Shown here piece by piece: positions 1-8,185 of a DNA stretch of 64,000 bases; within the stretch, counting starts at the first letter, position 1, and each line of letters opens with the position of its first letter. Below the pieces are notes generated by a model, which did not search any database, was not told the origin of the DNA, and saw only the letters and a program-made list of their open reading frames with translations. Both the position numbers and the translations under genes were made by a program. The DNA lies in assembly GCF_900105735.1 (NCBI RefSeq), contig NZ_LT629793.1, positions 4,526,001 to 4,590,000 of the forward strand, read 5' to 3'. Source of the DNA: Pseudomonas yamanorum. Lineage in GTDB: Bacteria > Pseudomonadota > Gammaproteobacteria > Pseudomonadales > Pseudomonadaceae.

Positions 1-196
1 TACTGCGCCGGTCAAAGGGGCAACGTTGATTGGCAACGGTCCGGAAGCCATGAGCAAGGTCTCGATGGTCGGTAACGACCTGTCGCTGGACAGCGGTGTG
101 GGGACATGTGGGAAGGATGGTCAGTCGGTGCCGGTGGGTGTCGGCCAGCCAACCTTGAAAATTGATGCGATCACCGTGGGTGGCACGGGGTCGTAG
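1..196 (+). CDS. tldD: TldD metalloprotease subunit, C-terminal end (partial)
   Basis: This is the last 64 codons of a gene that enters from the left edge; the frame starts at base 2 and ends with TAG at 194-196. The tail contains [16 protein letters not shown], then a [19 protein letters not shown] stretch and TVGGTGS, which is the characteristic C-terminus of TldD. TldD pairs with PmbA/TldE as a zinc metalloprotease acting on unfolded or ribosomally made peptides such as microcin B17 precursor and CcdA. Its partner pmbA lies 0.7 kb downstream, which supports the call. The catalytic HExxxH region is outside the window. Confidence 0.93.
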   Translation, partial: TAPVKGATLIGNGPEAMSKVSMVGNDLSLDSGVGTCGKDGQSVPVGVGQPTLKIDAITVGGTGS

Positions 197-208
197 GAAC
201 GGGAGCTT

Positions 209-231
209 CGGGTGGCGAAGGTCGCCACCCG
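209..231. terminator. Hairpin between convergent tldD and darP
   Basis: Perfect 10-bp inverted repeat, CGGGTGGCGA at 209-218 and TCGCCACCCG at 222-231, with a 3-base loop. It lies in the 45-bp gap between two convergent stop codons. No T-run follows on either strand, so it may act as a 3' end stabiliser or a weak terminator rather than a classical rho-independent one. Confidence 0.5.
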
Positions 232-241
232 GGGAAGAGGG

Positions 242-763
242 TCAGCGCAGGCCGCGTTGACTATCGTCCAGCTCACGGATGTACTTGAAGATTTTTCGGC
301 TGGAGGCCGGTGGCTTGCTTTGCGCCAGTTCGTGCTGGGCCTGACGGATCAGGGAGCGCAATTGTTGGCGATCGGCATCCGGGTACTCGATGACGAACTT
401 CTCCAGTACCGCGTCATCGCCGGCGATCAAGCGATCACGCCAGCGTTCCAGGTTATGGAAACGCTCGTTGTACTGGCGAGTGGAGGCATCGAGTTGATCG
501 AGCAACGTCAGAATGGCGTCAGTGTCCTGGTCGCGCATCAGTTTGCCGATAAACATGAGGTGCCGTTTACGCGCGATATTCGCGGTGTGCTTGGGCGCAT
601 CGTTCAGGGCCCGGCGCAGGGCGTCGGTCAATGGCAGTTTTGCACACAAGTCAGGCTTGAGTGTTGTAAGGCGCTCGCCGAGGTCAACCAGAGCATGCAG
701 CTCGCGTTTGACCTGAGATTTGCTTTTCTCCCCATCGAGGGAGTCGTCGTAAGAATCAACCAT
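242..763 (-). CDS. darP: Ribosome-associated biogenesis factor DarP (YjgA family)
   Basis: A 173-residue, strongly charged, all-helical protein of the DarP/YjgA (DUF615) family, which binds late pre-50S particles and promotes 50S maturation and 23S peptidyl-transferase centre folding. Family hallmarks visible are the N-terminal [12 protein letters not shown] segment, the central [14 protein letters not shown] segment and the C-terminal [12 protein letters not shown] segment. I start at the ATG at 763 (MVDSYDD); five more upstream codons exist behind a TTG but have no better ribosome binding site. It sits between tldD and pmbA on the opposite strand, the usual Pseudomonas arrangement. Confidence 0.93.
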   Translation of the reverse strand: MVDSYDDSLDGEKSKSQVKRELHALVDLGERLTTLKPDLCAKLPLTDALRRALNDAPKHTANIARKRHLMFIGKLMRDQDTDAILTLLDQLDASTRQYNERFHNLERWRDRLIAGDDAVLEKFVIEYPDADRQQLRSLIRQAQHELAQSKPPASSRKIFKYIRELDDSQRGLR

Positions 764-871
764 GGTGGCAGTCCGCAAAGAAACGCCGCCATGATAACCA
801 GTCGGGGGCCGCTTGTCCGGCCCGGTCGCTAGAAGGCCTTAACCGAAAGCAGAATTTGAGTGGAGAAAACC

Positions 872-2218
872 ATGAGTGCAGCCCAAAGCGTCGGTCCGCA
901 AGCGTTACCGGCACTGCAGGAACAAGTCGAGCAGATCATTGCCGAGGCCAAGCGCCAGGGGGCCAGTGCCTGTGAAGTGGCGGTGTCCCTGGAGCAGGGG
1001 TTGTCGACTTCGGTACGCCAGCGGGAAGTGGAAACGGTTGAGTTCAACCGCGACCAGGGGTTTGGTATCACCTTGTACGTGGGCCAGCGCAAAGGCTCGG
1101 CCAGCACCTCCGCCAGTGGCCCGGAAGCGATTCGCGAAACCGTCGCGGCAGCCCTGGCGATTGCCAAGCACACGTCTGAAGATGAAAGCTCGGGCCTGGC
1201 TGATGCAGCCCTGATGGCTCGGGACTTGAAGGATTTTGACCTGTTTCATGCCTGGGACATCACCCCTGAGCAGGCGATTGAACAGGCACTGACCTGTGAA
1301 GCGGCGGCATTTGATGCCGACAGCCGGATCAAGAACGCCGATGGCACCACCTTGAGCACTCATCAGGGTTGCCGCGTGTATGGCAACAGCCACGGCTTTA
1401 TCGGCGGTTATGCCTCGACGCGTCACAGCCTGAGCTGCGTGATGATCGCCGAAGCCAACGGCCAGATGCAGCGTGATTACTGGTACGACGTGAACCGCCA
1501 GGGCGAATTGCTGATGGACCCGGTGCTCATCGGCCAGCGTGCCGCGCAACGTGCGGCCAGCCGCCTGGGCGCGCGCCCGGTGCCGACTTGCGAAGTGCCC
1601 GTGTTGTTCTCGGCGGAACTGGCCGGTGGTTTGTTCGGCAGCTTCCTTGGGGCGATTTCCGGCGGCAACCTGTACCGCAAGTCGTCGTTCCTCGAGGGCG
1701 CGATTGGCCAGAAGCTGTTCCCGGAATGGCTGACCATCGATGAGCGTCCGCACCTGATGCGCGCCATGGGCAGTTCGTCGTTTGACGGTGATGGCCTGGC
1801 GACCTATGCCAAGCCGTTTGTTGAGAACGGTGAGTTGGTGTCCTACGTGCTGGGTACTTATGCCGGTCGCAAGCTCGGACTGCCAAGCACAGCCAACTCG
1901 GGCGGCGTGCACAACCTGTTCATCACCCATGGGGATGAAGACCAGGCGGCGCTGTTGCGGCGTATGGGGCGTGGCTTGCTGGTCACCGAGTTGATGGGCC
2001 ATGGCCTGAATATGGTCACGGGGGATTATTCTCGTGGCGCGGCGGGTTTCTGGGTGGAAAACGGTGAAATCCAGTTCGCCGTGCAGGAAGTGACCATCGC
2101 CGGCAATATGCGTGACATGTTCAAGCAGATTGTCGCGGTGGGTAATGACCTGGAACTGCGCAGTAACATCCGCACCGGTTCGGTGTTGATCGAGAAGATG
2201 ACCGTCGCCGGCAGCTGA
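872..2218 (+). CDS. pmbA: Metalloprotease PmbA (TldE)
   Basis: A 448-residue PmbA/TldE protein. It forms the heterodimeric TldD/TldE protease with TldD; TldE itself lacks the metal-binding HExxxH motif and helps to shape the substrate channel. Recognisable segments are EQGLSTSVRQREVETVEFN near residue 50, ISGGNLYRKSSFLEGAIG in the middle and the C-terminal NMVTGDYSRGAAGFWVENG and EIQFAVQEVTIAGNM. The ATG at 872 has GGAG eight bases upstream; an in-frame GTG at 860 is less likely. The gene is followed by a strong terminator. Confidence 0.95.
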   Translation: MSAAQSVGPQALPALQEQVEQIIAEAKRQGASACEVAVSLEQGLSTSVRQREVETVEFNRDQGFGITLYVGQRKGSASTSASGPEAIRETVAAALAIAKHTSEDESSGLADAALMARDLKDFDLFHAWDITPEQAIEQALTCEAAAFDADSRIKNADGTTLSTHQGCRVYGNSHGFIGGYASTRHSLSCVMIAEANGQMQRDYWYDVNRQGELLMDPVLIGQRAAQRAASRLGARPVPTCEVPVLFSAELAGGLFGSFLGAISGGNLYRKSSFLEGAIGQKLFPEWLTIDERPHLMRAMGSSSFDGDGLATYAKPFVENGELVSYVLGTYAGRKLGLPSTANSGGVHNLFITHGDEDQAALLRRMGRGLLVTELMGHGLNMVTGDYSRGAAGFWVENGEIQFAVQEVTIAGNMRDMFKQIVAVGNDLELRSNIRTGSVLIEKMTVAGS

Positions 2219-2234
2219 CCCGCCGACAAACGCT

Positions 2235-2275
2235 GAAAAAAGGCGCGCCATCCATTGGATAGCGCGCCTTTTTTT
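2235..2275 (+). terminator. Rho-independent terminator after pmbA
   Basis: GC-rich stem AGGCGCGC(CA)T...A(T)AGCGCGCCT flanked by an A-run upstream and a seven-T run downstream, 16 bases after the pmbA stop codon. The A-run on the other side would also let it work on the minus strand. Confidence 0.9.
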
Positions 2276-2314
2276 GTGCCTGGAATTCCGAGTGATTTCC
2301 TCAGGCCCTTGTTT

Positions 2315-2346
2315 TGATTCTCAATATCATTTAATAATAAATATCA
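2315..2346 (+). promoter_or_regulatory. Two tandem Fur boxes upstream of fagA
   Basis: Two adjacent 15-base elements match the 7-1-7 Fur palindrome TGATAAT-n-ATTATCA. The element at 2332-2346 (TAATAATAAATATCA) matches 12 of 14 defined positions and the one at 2315-2329 (TGATTCTCAATATCA) matches 11 of 14. They lie 21-52 bases before the fagA ATG in a markedly AT-rich patch. The fagA-fumC-orfX-sodA operon is known to be Fur-repressed in P. aeruginosa, so iron-dependent repression here is a safe inference. No clean -35/-10 pair can be assigned. Confidence 0.8.
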
Positions 2347-2366
2347 TTACCGAATGAGTGTGGATC

Positions 2367-2762
2367 ATGAGTTCTGTCCTGCATGAGGATCCCTACCTGG
2401 AAAGCTGGCGTTGGATGAGTCGTCAGATTCGCTGCGGCCTTGATCCCGACGAGCCCCGCCTGATCGAACATTACCTGGCCGAAGGCCGGTACCTCGCCTG
2501 TTGCACCGCGACCCACCCGTGGACCATCGGCGAAACCTCATTCCGCCTGCTGCTCGACACCGCCTCCGATATCGCCTTGCCCTGGCACTGGCGGTCCATG
2601 TGCCTGGACCAGGCCTGGCGCCCGTTGCGCGACCTGGAAAAACTTTCCCACTGTGCCTGCCGCCTCAAGCGCTGGCAGACCTTTGCCTGGCAATTGGCGA
2701 CCTGCGAATTGCTTCCATCCATTTCTCACTCCGACTTGGTGCAAGGATCTTCCGATGAGTAA
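2367..2762 (+). CDS. fagA: FagA, Fur-associated small protein
   Basis: A 131-residue protein of unknown biochemical role, first gene of the iron-starvation operon fagA-fumC-orfX-sodA known in Pseudomonas. It is rich in Trp, Cys and Leu (for example ESWRWMSRQIRCGLDPDEP at the N-terminus and the CTATHPW and CACRLKRW segments), has no signal peptide and no transmembrane segment. The ATG at 2367 is preferred over a GTG at 2358. The stop overlaps the fumC start by 8 bases, implying coupled translation. Identification rests on operon position and overall sequence character. Confidence 0.85.
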   Translation: MSSVLHEDPYLESWRWMSRQIRCGLDPDEPRLIEHYLAEGRYLACCTATHPWTIGETSFRLLLDTASDIALPWHWRSMCLDQAWRPLRDLEKLSHCACRLKRWQTFAWQLATCELLPSISHSDLVQGSSDE

Positions 2763-4131
2763 CACCCGTATCGAACGTGACAGCATGGGCGAACTGCAAG
2801 TGCCCGCCGAGGCCTTGTATGGCGCGCAAACCCAGCGTGCGGTGAACAACTTTCCCATCAGCCACCTGCGCATGCCGGCGCAGTTCATTCGTGCGCTGAT
2901 CCTGGCCAAGGCTGCTGCCGCCAAGGCCAACGTTGAGCTGAAACAACTGAGCGAAGCCCAAGGCAAGGCCATCGTCGATGCGGCCCAAGGCTTGCTGGAA
3001 GGCGACTTCATGCAGCACTTCCCGGTGGATATCTTCCAGACCGGCTCCGGCACCAGCTCCAACATGAATGCCAACGAAGTGATTGCGACCCTGGCCAGCC
3101 GTTTGCTGGGCGAGCCGGTGAACCCCAACGATCACGTCAACTGCGGCCAAAGCAGCAACGACATCATCCCGACCACCATTCACGTCAGCGCAGCGCTGGT
3201 GTTGCATGAGCAAACCCTGCCGGCGCTGTTGCACCTGGTACAGGTGATCGAACACAAGTCCGAAGAGGTGCACCGCTTCGTCAAGACCGGCCGGACGCAT
3301 CTAATGGACGCGATGCCGGTGCGCATGAGCCAGGTGCTCAATGGTTGGGCTCAACAGCTCAAGGCGAATATCGGCCATCTGCAAGACCTGCTGCCAAGTT
3401 TGCAGGCGCTGGCTCAGGGCGGCACTGCAGTCGGCACCGGGATCAATGCGCATCCGGAGTTTGCGGCGCGTTTCAGCCAGCAACTGAGCAGCCTGACCCA
3501 CGTTCAGTTCACTCCGGGCAAGAACCTGTTTGCATTGATCGGCTCCCAAGACACCGCCGTCGCGGTCTCCGGGCAGCTCAAGACCACCGCCGTGTCCTTG
3601 ATGAAAATCGCCAACGACCTGCGCTGGATGAACTCTGGCCCGTTGGCCGGCCTCGGTGAAATCGAGCTGGAAGGCCTGCAACCGGGCTCCTCGATCATGC
3701 CGGGCAAGGTCAACCCGGTGATCCCGGAAGCTACCGCCATGGTTGCCGCACAGGTGATCGGCAATGACACGGTGATCACCATCGCCGGCCAGTCCGGCAA
3801 CTTCGAACTCAACGTGATGCTGCCGATCATTGCCCAGAATCTGCTCAGCAGCCTGGAATTGCTGGCCAACTCCAGCCGCCTGTTGGCGGACAAGGCCATC
3901 GCCAGCTTCAAGGTCAACGAAGCCAAGCTCAAGGAAGCGCTGTCGCGCAACCCGATCCTGGTGACCGCACTCAACCCGATCATCGGTTACCAAAAGGCCG
4001 CCGAAATCGCCAAGAAGGCCTATCAACAAGGCCGCCCGGTGATTGACGTGGCGCTCGAACACACCGACTTGCCCCGCAGCCAACTGGAAATCCTGCTGGA
4101 TCCGGAAAAGCTCACGGCCGGCGGCGTGTAA
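2755..4131 (+). CDS. fumC: Class II fumarate hydratase FumC
   Basis: A 458-residue homotetrameric, iron-independent fumarase converting fumarate to malate in the TCA cycle. It carries the superfamily signature GSSIMPGKVNPV about two thirds along, the TGSGTSSNMNANEV substrate-binding stretch near residue 100, and THLMDAMP holding the conserved active-site histidine. The start ATG overlaps the end of fagA. Being in a Fur-controlled operon with Mn-SOD fits replacement of the Fe-S fumarases when iron is scarce. Length is normal for the family. Confidence 0.97.
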   Translation: MSNTRIERDSMGELQVPAEALYGAQTQRAVNNFPISHLRMPAQFIRALILAKAAAAKANVELKQLSEAQGKAIVDAAQGLLEGDFMQHFPVDIFQTGSGTSSNMNANEVIATLASRLLGEPVNPNDHVNCGQSSNDIIPTTIHVSAALVLHEQTLPALLHLVQVIEHKSEEVHRFVKTGRTHLMDAMPVRMSQVLNGWAQQLKANIGHLQDLLPSLQALAQGGTAVGTGINAHPEFAARFSQQLSSLTHVQFTPGKNLFALIGSQDTAVAVSGQLKTTAVSLMKIANDLRWMNSGPLAGLGEIELEGLQPGSSIMPGKVNPVIPEATAMVAAQVIGNDTVITIAGQSGNFELNVMLPIIAQNLLSSLELLANSSRLLADKAIASFKVNEAKLKEALSRNPILVTALNPIIGYQKAAEIAKKAYQQGRPVIDVALEHTDLPRSQLEILLDPEKLTAGGV

Positions 4132-4158
4132 TCACCGACCCTGCTTTGGAGGCTCACC

Positions 4159-4602
4159 ATGGAGCACTGGAAACGCACGATCGAACGGGCCAATCGCTGC
4201 TTTATGGCGGGCGAGCTGGTAGACGCCCGCGAGGCCTATCTGCAAGCCCTGGCGCTGGCTCAAGTGTTGTTTGAGCGCTGGGCGGATGCCGACGAAGCGG
4301 TGGCGGCTTGCGTCATTTCTCATCACAACCTGGCCGACCTGCACCTGCGCCTGAACCAGCCGGAGGAGAGCGCGGAATACCTCTGCGCCATTCACCAGCG
4401 CTTGTTGCAGACCATGCAGGACACTCGCCTGAACCCGCAATTGCGGGAAGCGGCCCTGCGCCAGAGCAGCAAGACCTACGTCGAACTGCTGAATTTCATC
4501 AGCGATCACGGTGAGTACCCACGTACCCACCGCCTGCTGGGCAGCAATGTGGCGCCATCGGATGCGTCGACCCGTAACAGCCCTTTTTATGGAGCTCATT
4601 GA
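4159..4602 (+). CDS. OrfX, helical protein of the fumC-sodA operon
   Basis: A 147-residue soluble protein always found between fumC and sodA in Pseudomonas but without an assigned function. The sequence looks like tandem helical repeats of TPR type: [19 protein letters not shown] followed by [12 protein letters not shown] and [20 protein letters not shown]. This suggests protein-protein contacts. The ATG at 4159 follows TTTGGAGG with good spacing, and the stop is one base before the sodA ATG. Any link to Mn or Fe loading of the neighbouring enzymes is only a guess. Confidence 0.8.
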   Translation: MEHWKRTIERANRCFMAGELVDAREAYLQALALAQVLFERWADADEAVAACVISHHNLADLHLRLNQPEESAEYLCAIHQRLLQTMQDTRLNPQLREAALRQSSKTYVELLNFISDHGEYPRTHRLLGSNVAPSDASTRNSPFYGAH

Positions 4603-4603
4603 T

Positions 4604-5215
4604 ATGTCCTACACCTTGCCGGCCTTGCCTTACGCCTACGATGCCCTTGAACCGCATATCGATGCGCAAACCATGGAGATCCACTACACCAAGCATCACC
4701 AGACCTACATCAACAACCTAAACGCGGCTGTCGAAGGCACCGAGTTTGCCGGTTGGCCGGTGGAGAAACTGGTGTCCAGCGTCCAACAACTGCCGGAAAG
4801 GCTGCGGGCGGCGGTGATCAACCAGGGCGGCGGTCATGCTAACCACTCGTTGTTCTGGGCAGTGATGTCGCCCAAGGGCGGCGGCAAACCGGACGGTGCT
4901 CTGGGCAAAGCCATCGACGAACAGTTGGGCGGTTTCGATGCGTTCAAAGAGGCCTTCACCAAAGCTGCCTTGACCCGGTTTGGCAGTGGCTGGGCGTGGT
5001 TGAGCGTGACCCCGCAAAAGACCCTGGTGGTGGAAAGCAGCGGCAACCAGGACAGCCCGCTGATGGGCGGCAATACGCCAATCCTCGGCCTGGACGTCTG
5101 GGAACACGCTTACTACCTGCTGTACCAAAACCGTCGTCCGGAATACATCAATGCGTTTTACAGCGTCATCAACTGGCCGGAAGTTGCCGGACGCTACCAG
5201 GCGGCGCTGGGCTGA
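4604..5215 (+). CDS. sodA: Manganese superoxide dismutase
   Basis: A 203-residue SOD of the Fe/Mn family that dismutes superoxide in the cytoplasm. The four metal ligands are visible: His27, His81 (GGGHANHS), Asp164 and His168 (DVWEHAYY). Gly77 before HANHS and the NQDSPLMGG segment are features of the Mn-type rather than Fe-type enzyme. It lies downstream of Fur boxes, so it should be made when iron is low, when the iron-dependent SodB cannot be metallated. The ATG at 4604 directly follows the orfX stop. Confidence 0.96.
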   Translation: MSYTLPALPYAYDALEPHIDAQTMEIHYTKHHQTYINNLNAAVEGTEFAGWPVEKLVSSVQQLPERLRAAVINQGGGHANHSLFWAVMSPKGGGKPDGALGKAIDEQLGGFDAFKEAFTKAALTRFGSGWAWLSVTPQKTLVVESSGNQDSPLMGGNTPILGLDVWEHAYYLLYQNRRPEYINAFYSVINWPEVAGRYQAALG

Positions 5216-5246
5216 CACTCCTCTATAACAAGATCTAAGGCCGACT

Positions 5247-6140
5247 ATGGGCACTGAAACACTGGCGATCAGCAGCGTGCGAATGTTTCGTTATGCGTTT
5301 GGCTCGCTGCTGCTATTGGCGGGAACCGCGTTGCTGGTGGCCCAAGGGCTGGCCTGGCTTGACCTGGAACCCCGCATTCTGCGGGCCTTGCAAGGTGGTG
5401 CCATTTGCGCGCTTGGCACCGCCTTGGGCGCTGTGCCGGTACTGGTGATCCGCCGAATGCCGTTGGCGGTGAGCGACACGCTGCTCGGCTTCGGTGCCGG
5501 GGTAATGCTGGCCGCGACGGCGTTTTCGCTGATCGTGCCGGGTATTGCGGCTGCGCAAAGCCTGGGGCTGACGCCTTGGGCCGCCAGTGGCTTGATCAGT
5601 TTCGGCATCATGCTGGGCGCGTTCGGGTTGTACCTGGTGGATCGCAAGGTCTCCGGCGCCAGCCCGGAAATGCTGGTGGGCAGTCCGGAACACCCGGTGA
5701 TACCGCCGCGTATCTGGCTGTTTGTGTTCGCCATCATTGCCCACAACATTCCCGAAGGCATGGCCGTGGGTGTCTCGGCAGGCGGCGGCATGCCCGATGC
5801 CGACAGCCTGGCCATGGGCATCGCCTTGCAGGATGTGCCGGAGGGATTGGTGATTGCGCTGGTGCTGGCCGGGGCAGGGATGTCGCGGGTCAAGGCGTTC
5901 CTGATCGGCGCGGCGTCAGGCCTGGTGGAGCCGGTGTTTGCGGTGCTGTGCGCCTGGCTGGTGAGCCTGGCGGAGGTGCTGTTGCCGTTGGGGCTGGCAC
6001 TGGCGGCCGGGGCGATGCTGCTGGTGGTGACTCACGAAGTCATTCCCGAGTCGCGGCGCAATGGCCATGACAAGCTTGCCAGCTTGGGGCTGTGCATCGG
6101 GTTCTGTTTGATGATGGTGATGGATACAGCATTGGGGTGA
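5247..6140 (+). CDS. ZIP-family divalent metal transporter
   Basis: A 297-residue inner-membrane protein with about eight hydrophobic segments. It has the two ZIP metal-site helices: HNIPEGMAVG (fourth segment) and QDVPEGLVIAL (fifth segment), the latter with Gln-Asp in place of the usual His-Asn. It resembles the ZupT/GufA branch, which imports Zn, Mn or Fe. It begins 31 bases after sodA in the same direction and could be read from the Fur-controlled promoter, so manganese supply to SodA is a reasonable but untested role. Confidence 0.88.
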   Translation: MGTETLAISSVRMFRYAFGSLLLLAGTALLVAQGLAWLDLEPRILRALQGGAICALGTALGAVPVLVIRRMPLAVSDTLLGFGAGVMLAATAFSLIVPGIAAAQSLGLTPWAASGLISFGIMLGAFGLYLVDRKVSGASPEMLVGSPEHPVIPPRIWLFVFAIIAHNIPEGMAVGVSAGGGMPDADSLAMGIALQDVPEGLVIALVLAGAGMSRVKAFLIGAASGLVEPVFAVLCAWLVSLAEVLLPLGLALAAGAMLLVVTHEVIPESRRNGHDKLASLGLCIGFCLMMVMDTALG

Positions 6141-6158
6141 AGCCGCATTCGGCTTCAC
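6137..6158. terminator. Hairpin between convergent ZIP gene and ptsO
   Basis: Perfect 9-bp stem GTGAAGCCG / CGGCTTCAC with a CATT loop, overlapping the ZIP stop codon. There is no strong T-run, so its termination strength is uncertain. Confidence 0.5.
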
Positions 6159-6178
6159 TCGGTCACAGGAAGGCGGGT

Positions 6179-6451
6179 TTACTCGCCTTCGTCGAAGTAG
6201 TTATTGATCAACTTCACCAGCGCATCCATCGCTTCCTGCTCTTGCTCGCCTTCGGTCTTCAGATGAATCTTCGTGCCCTTGCCCGCAGCCAGCATCATCA
6301 TGGCCATGATGCTTTTGCCGTCGACCATGGATTCGGGAGTGCGCCCGGCGCGAATCTGGCAAGGGAACTGCCCGGCGACGCCGACGAACTTTGCCGAGGC
6401 CCGGGCGTGCAGGCCCAGCTTGTTGATGATTTCAATTTCCAGAGCGGGCAT
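6179..6451 (-). CDS. ptsO: NPr phosphocarrier of the nitrogen PTS
   Basis: A 90-residue HPr-like protein. The phosphorylated histidine is His15 in NKLGLHARAS and the second conserved region is VDGKSIMAMMMLA around Ser47. NPr passes phosphate from EI-Ntr (PtsP, not in this window) to EIIA-Ntr (PtsN, encoded two genes upstream). The cascade regulates nitrogen/carbon balance, potassium handling and polyhydroxyalkanoate metabolism rather than transporting sugar. It is the last gene of the minus-strand rpoN cluster. Confidence 0.96.
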   Translation of the reverse strand: MPALEIEIINKLGLHARASAKFVGVAGQFPCQIRAGRTPESMVDGKSIMAMMMLAAGKGTKIHLKTEGEQEQEAMDALVKLINNYFDEGE

Positions 6452-6467
6452 CGCGGAGGTGTTCCTT

Positions 6468-7325
6468 TCAGCTGAGGTCGCGGTGGCGAACCTGGACGTT
6501 CTTGAGGGTTTGTTGCAGCACCTGGCCCAAGCGTTCGGTCAGGTAGACGGAACGGTGATGGCCGCCGGTGCAGCCAATGGCGATGGTGACATAAGCCCGG
6601 TTGCTGGCCGCAAAACGCGGCAGCCACTTGAGCAGGTAGCTGGAAATGTCCTGGAACATCTCCTCGACATCCGGTTGCGCCGCCAAGTAATCGGCCACAG
6701 GTTGGTCCAGCCCGGACTGATCGCGCAGCTCCGGCTTCCAGTACGGGTTGGGCAGGCAGCGCACATCAAACACCAGGTCGGCATCCACAGGCATGCCGCG
6801 CTTGAAGCCAAACGACTCCACTAGAAAAGCAGTGCCCGGCTCCGGCTGATTCAGCAGGCGCAGCTTGATCGCATCCCGCAGTTGATACAGGTTCAGGCTG
6901 GTGGTGTTGATCTTGAGGTCGGCCAGGTCAATGATCGGTCCCAGCAGTTTGGTTTCGTCCTCGATGGCTTCGGCCAAGGAACGATGGGGACTGCTCAACG
7001 GGTGGCGACGACGGGTTTCGGAGAAGCGCTTGAGCAGCGTCTCTTCATCGGCGTCCAGGTACAGCACATCGCAGTGGATGTGCTTGGCCCGTACTTCTTC
7101 GAGCAGTTCCGGGAAACGTGTGAGGTGGCTGGGCAGGTTGCGCGCGTCGATCGATACGGCGACCAGCGGTTGCGCGAGCTCAGTGTGAATCAGGGCGCGT
7201 TCCGCCAGTTCCGGCAGCAGGCCAGCGGGCAGGTTGTCGATGCAATAGAAGCCGTTGTCCTCAAGAACATTGAGGGCCGTGCTTTTACCTGAGCCGGAAC
7301 GGCCGCTGACGATGATCAAACGCAT
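6468..7325 (-). CDS. rapZ: RNase adapter protein RapZ
   Basis: A 285-residue P-loop NTPase of the RapZ/YvcJ family. The Walker A motif is GRSGSGKS at residues 7-14 and the C-terminal domain contains the conserved [10 protein letters not shown] and [12 protein letters not shown] segments. In enterobacteria RapZ delivers sRNA GlmZ to RNase E and senses glucosamine-6-phosphate; in Pseudomonas its RNA target is not established. It lies between ptsN and ptsO with 2- and 16-base gaps, the usual rpoN-cluster order. Confidence 0.96.
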   Translation of the reverse strand: MRLIIVSGRSGSGKSTALNVLEDNGFYCIDNLPAGLLPELAERALIHTELAQPLVAVSIDARNLPSHLTRFPELLEEVRAKHIHCDVLYLDADEETLLKRFSETRRRHPLSSPHRSLAEAIEDETKLLGPIIDLADLKINTTSLNLYQLRDAIKLRLLNQPEPGTAFLVESFGFKRGMPVDADLVFDVRCLPNPYWKPELRDQSGLDQPVADYLAAQPDVEEMFQDISSYLLKWLPRFAASNRAYVTIAIGCTGGHHRSVYLTERLGQVLQQTLKNVQVRHRDLS

Positions 7326-7327
7326 GA

Positions 7328-7792
7328 TTAATGCCCGTTTTGTTCATCCAGGACAACCTGATAGAGCGCCTCATTGCTGGGGGCGCTGCGCAGTTTGTCG
7401 CGTACTTCTTTGCGGTCGAGCATGCTGGCGATTTGTCGAAGCAGTTCCAGGTGCGCATCGGTGGCGGCTTGCGGGACCAACAGTACAAACAGCAGGTCAA
7501 CCGGGGCGCCGTCGATGGCATCGAAGTCGATAGGGGCGTCCAGGTGCAGCAGGGCGCTGACTGGAGACTCGCAGCCTTGCAGGCGGCAGTGAGGAATGGC
7601 GATGCCGTTGCCAAAGCCGGTCGAGCCGAGCTTTTCACGGGCAATCAGGGCCTCGTACACAGCTTGCGTATCCATTTCGGGCACTTCGCGGCCGATCAGG
7701 TTGGCAATTTGTTCGAGGGCACGCTTTTTACTGCCGCCCGGCACGTTCACGAGGGAACGGCCGGGGGTCAGGATGGTTTCAAGTCGGATCAT
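7328..7792 (-). CDS. ptsN: Nitrogen regulatory EIIA-Ntr protein
   Basis: A 154-residue PTS EIIA type-2 domain protein. The phosphorylation site is His68 in [11 protein letters not shown]. It receives phosphate from NPr (ptsO) and controls targets by protein contact. Nothing suggests a transport partner nearby. Only two bases separate it from rapZ, so the two are cotranscribed. Confidence 0.96.
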   Translation of the reverse strand: MIRLETILTPGRSLVNVPGGSKKRALEQIANLIGREVPEMDTQAVYEALIAREKLGSTGFGNGIAIPHCRLQGCESPVSALLHLDAPIDFDAIDGAPVDLLFVLLVPQAATDAHLELLRQIASMLDRKEVRDKLRSAPSNEALYQVVLDEQNGH

Positions 7793-7804
7793 GGGTGGGG
7801 AGTG

Positions 7805-8110
7805 TTAGCGGCCAGTGCCTTGAAGAAGGCTCTGCTGCTTTTCCTTATGCTTTTTAAGTTGGCGGTCAAGCTTGTCTGTGAGCAAGTCGATTGATGCATA
7901 CATGTCTTCATGTTCGGCATTGGCGACCACTTCGCCACCAGGTATCTGAAGTGTCGCTTCAATTTTCTGCTGAAGCTTGTCGACCTTCATGATGACCTGC
8001 ACGTTGGTGATCTTGTCGAAATGGCCCTCAAGCTTCCTCAGCTTCAGCTCGACGTATTCGCGCAATGGAGGGGTGACTTCTACATGGTGTCCACTGATGT
8101 TGACTTGCAT
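7805..8110 (-). CDS. hpf: Ribosome hibernation promoting factor
   Basis: A 101-residue short-form HPF/YfiA-family protein beginning MQVNISGHHVEVTPPLREYV, with the basic C-terminal LDRQLKKHKEKQQ tail. It binds the 30S A/P-site region and drives 100S dimer formation in stationary phase. I choose the ATG at 8110 preceded by AAGGAGAAG, not the 18-codon longer frame. Its place between rpoN and ptsN is conserved across gamma-proteobacteria. Confidence 0.95.
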   Translation of the reverse strand: MQVNISGHHVEVTPPLREYVELKLRKLEGHFDKITNVQVIMKVDKLQQKIEATLQIPGGEVVANAEHEDMYASIDLLTDKLDRQLKKHKEKQQSLLQGTGR

Positions 8111-8185
8111 ACAGCTTCTCCTTCGTTGCCAGTGCATAAAGCGACGGGTAGGAATACCCGTCACTGGAACGCTATGGCCCGCCCG

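Noticed and set aside
905..2251. 448-codon open frame antisense to pmbA
   Set aside because: Translation is Arg/His/Gln-rich without any family resemblance; the plus-strand product is a full-length PmbA.
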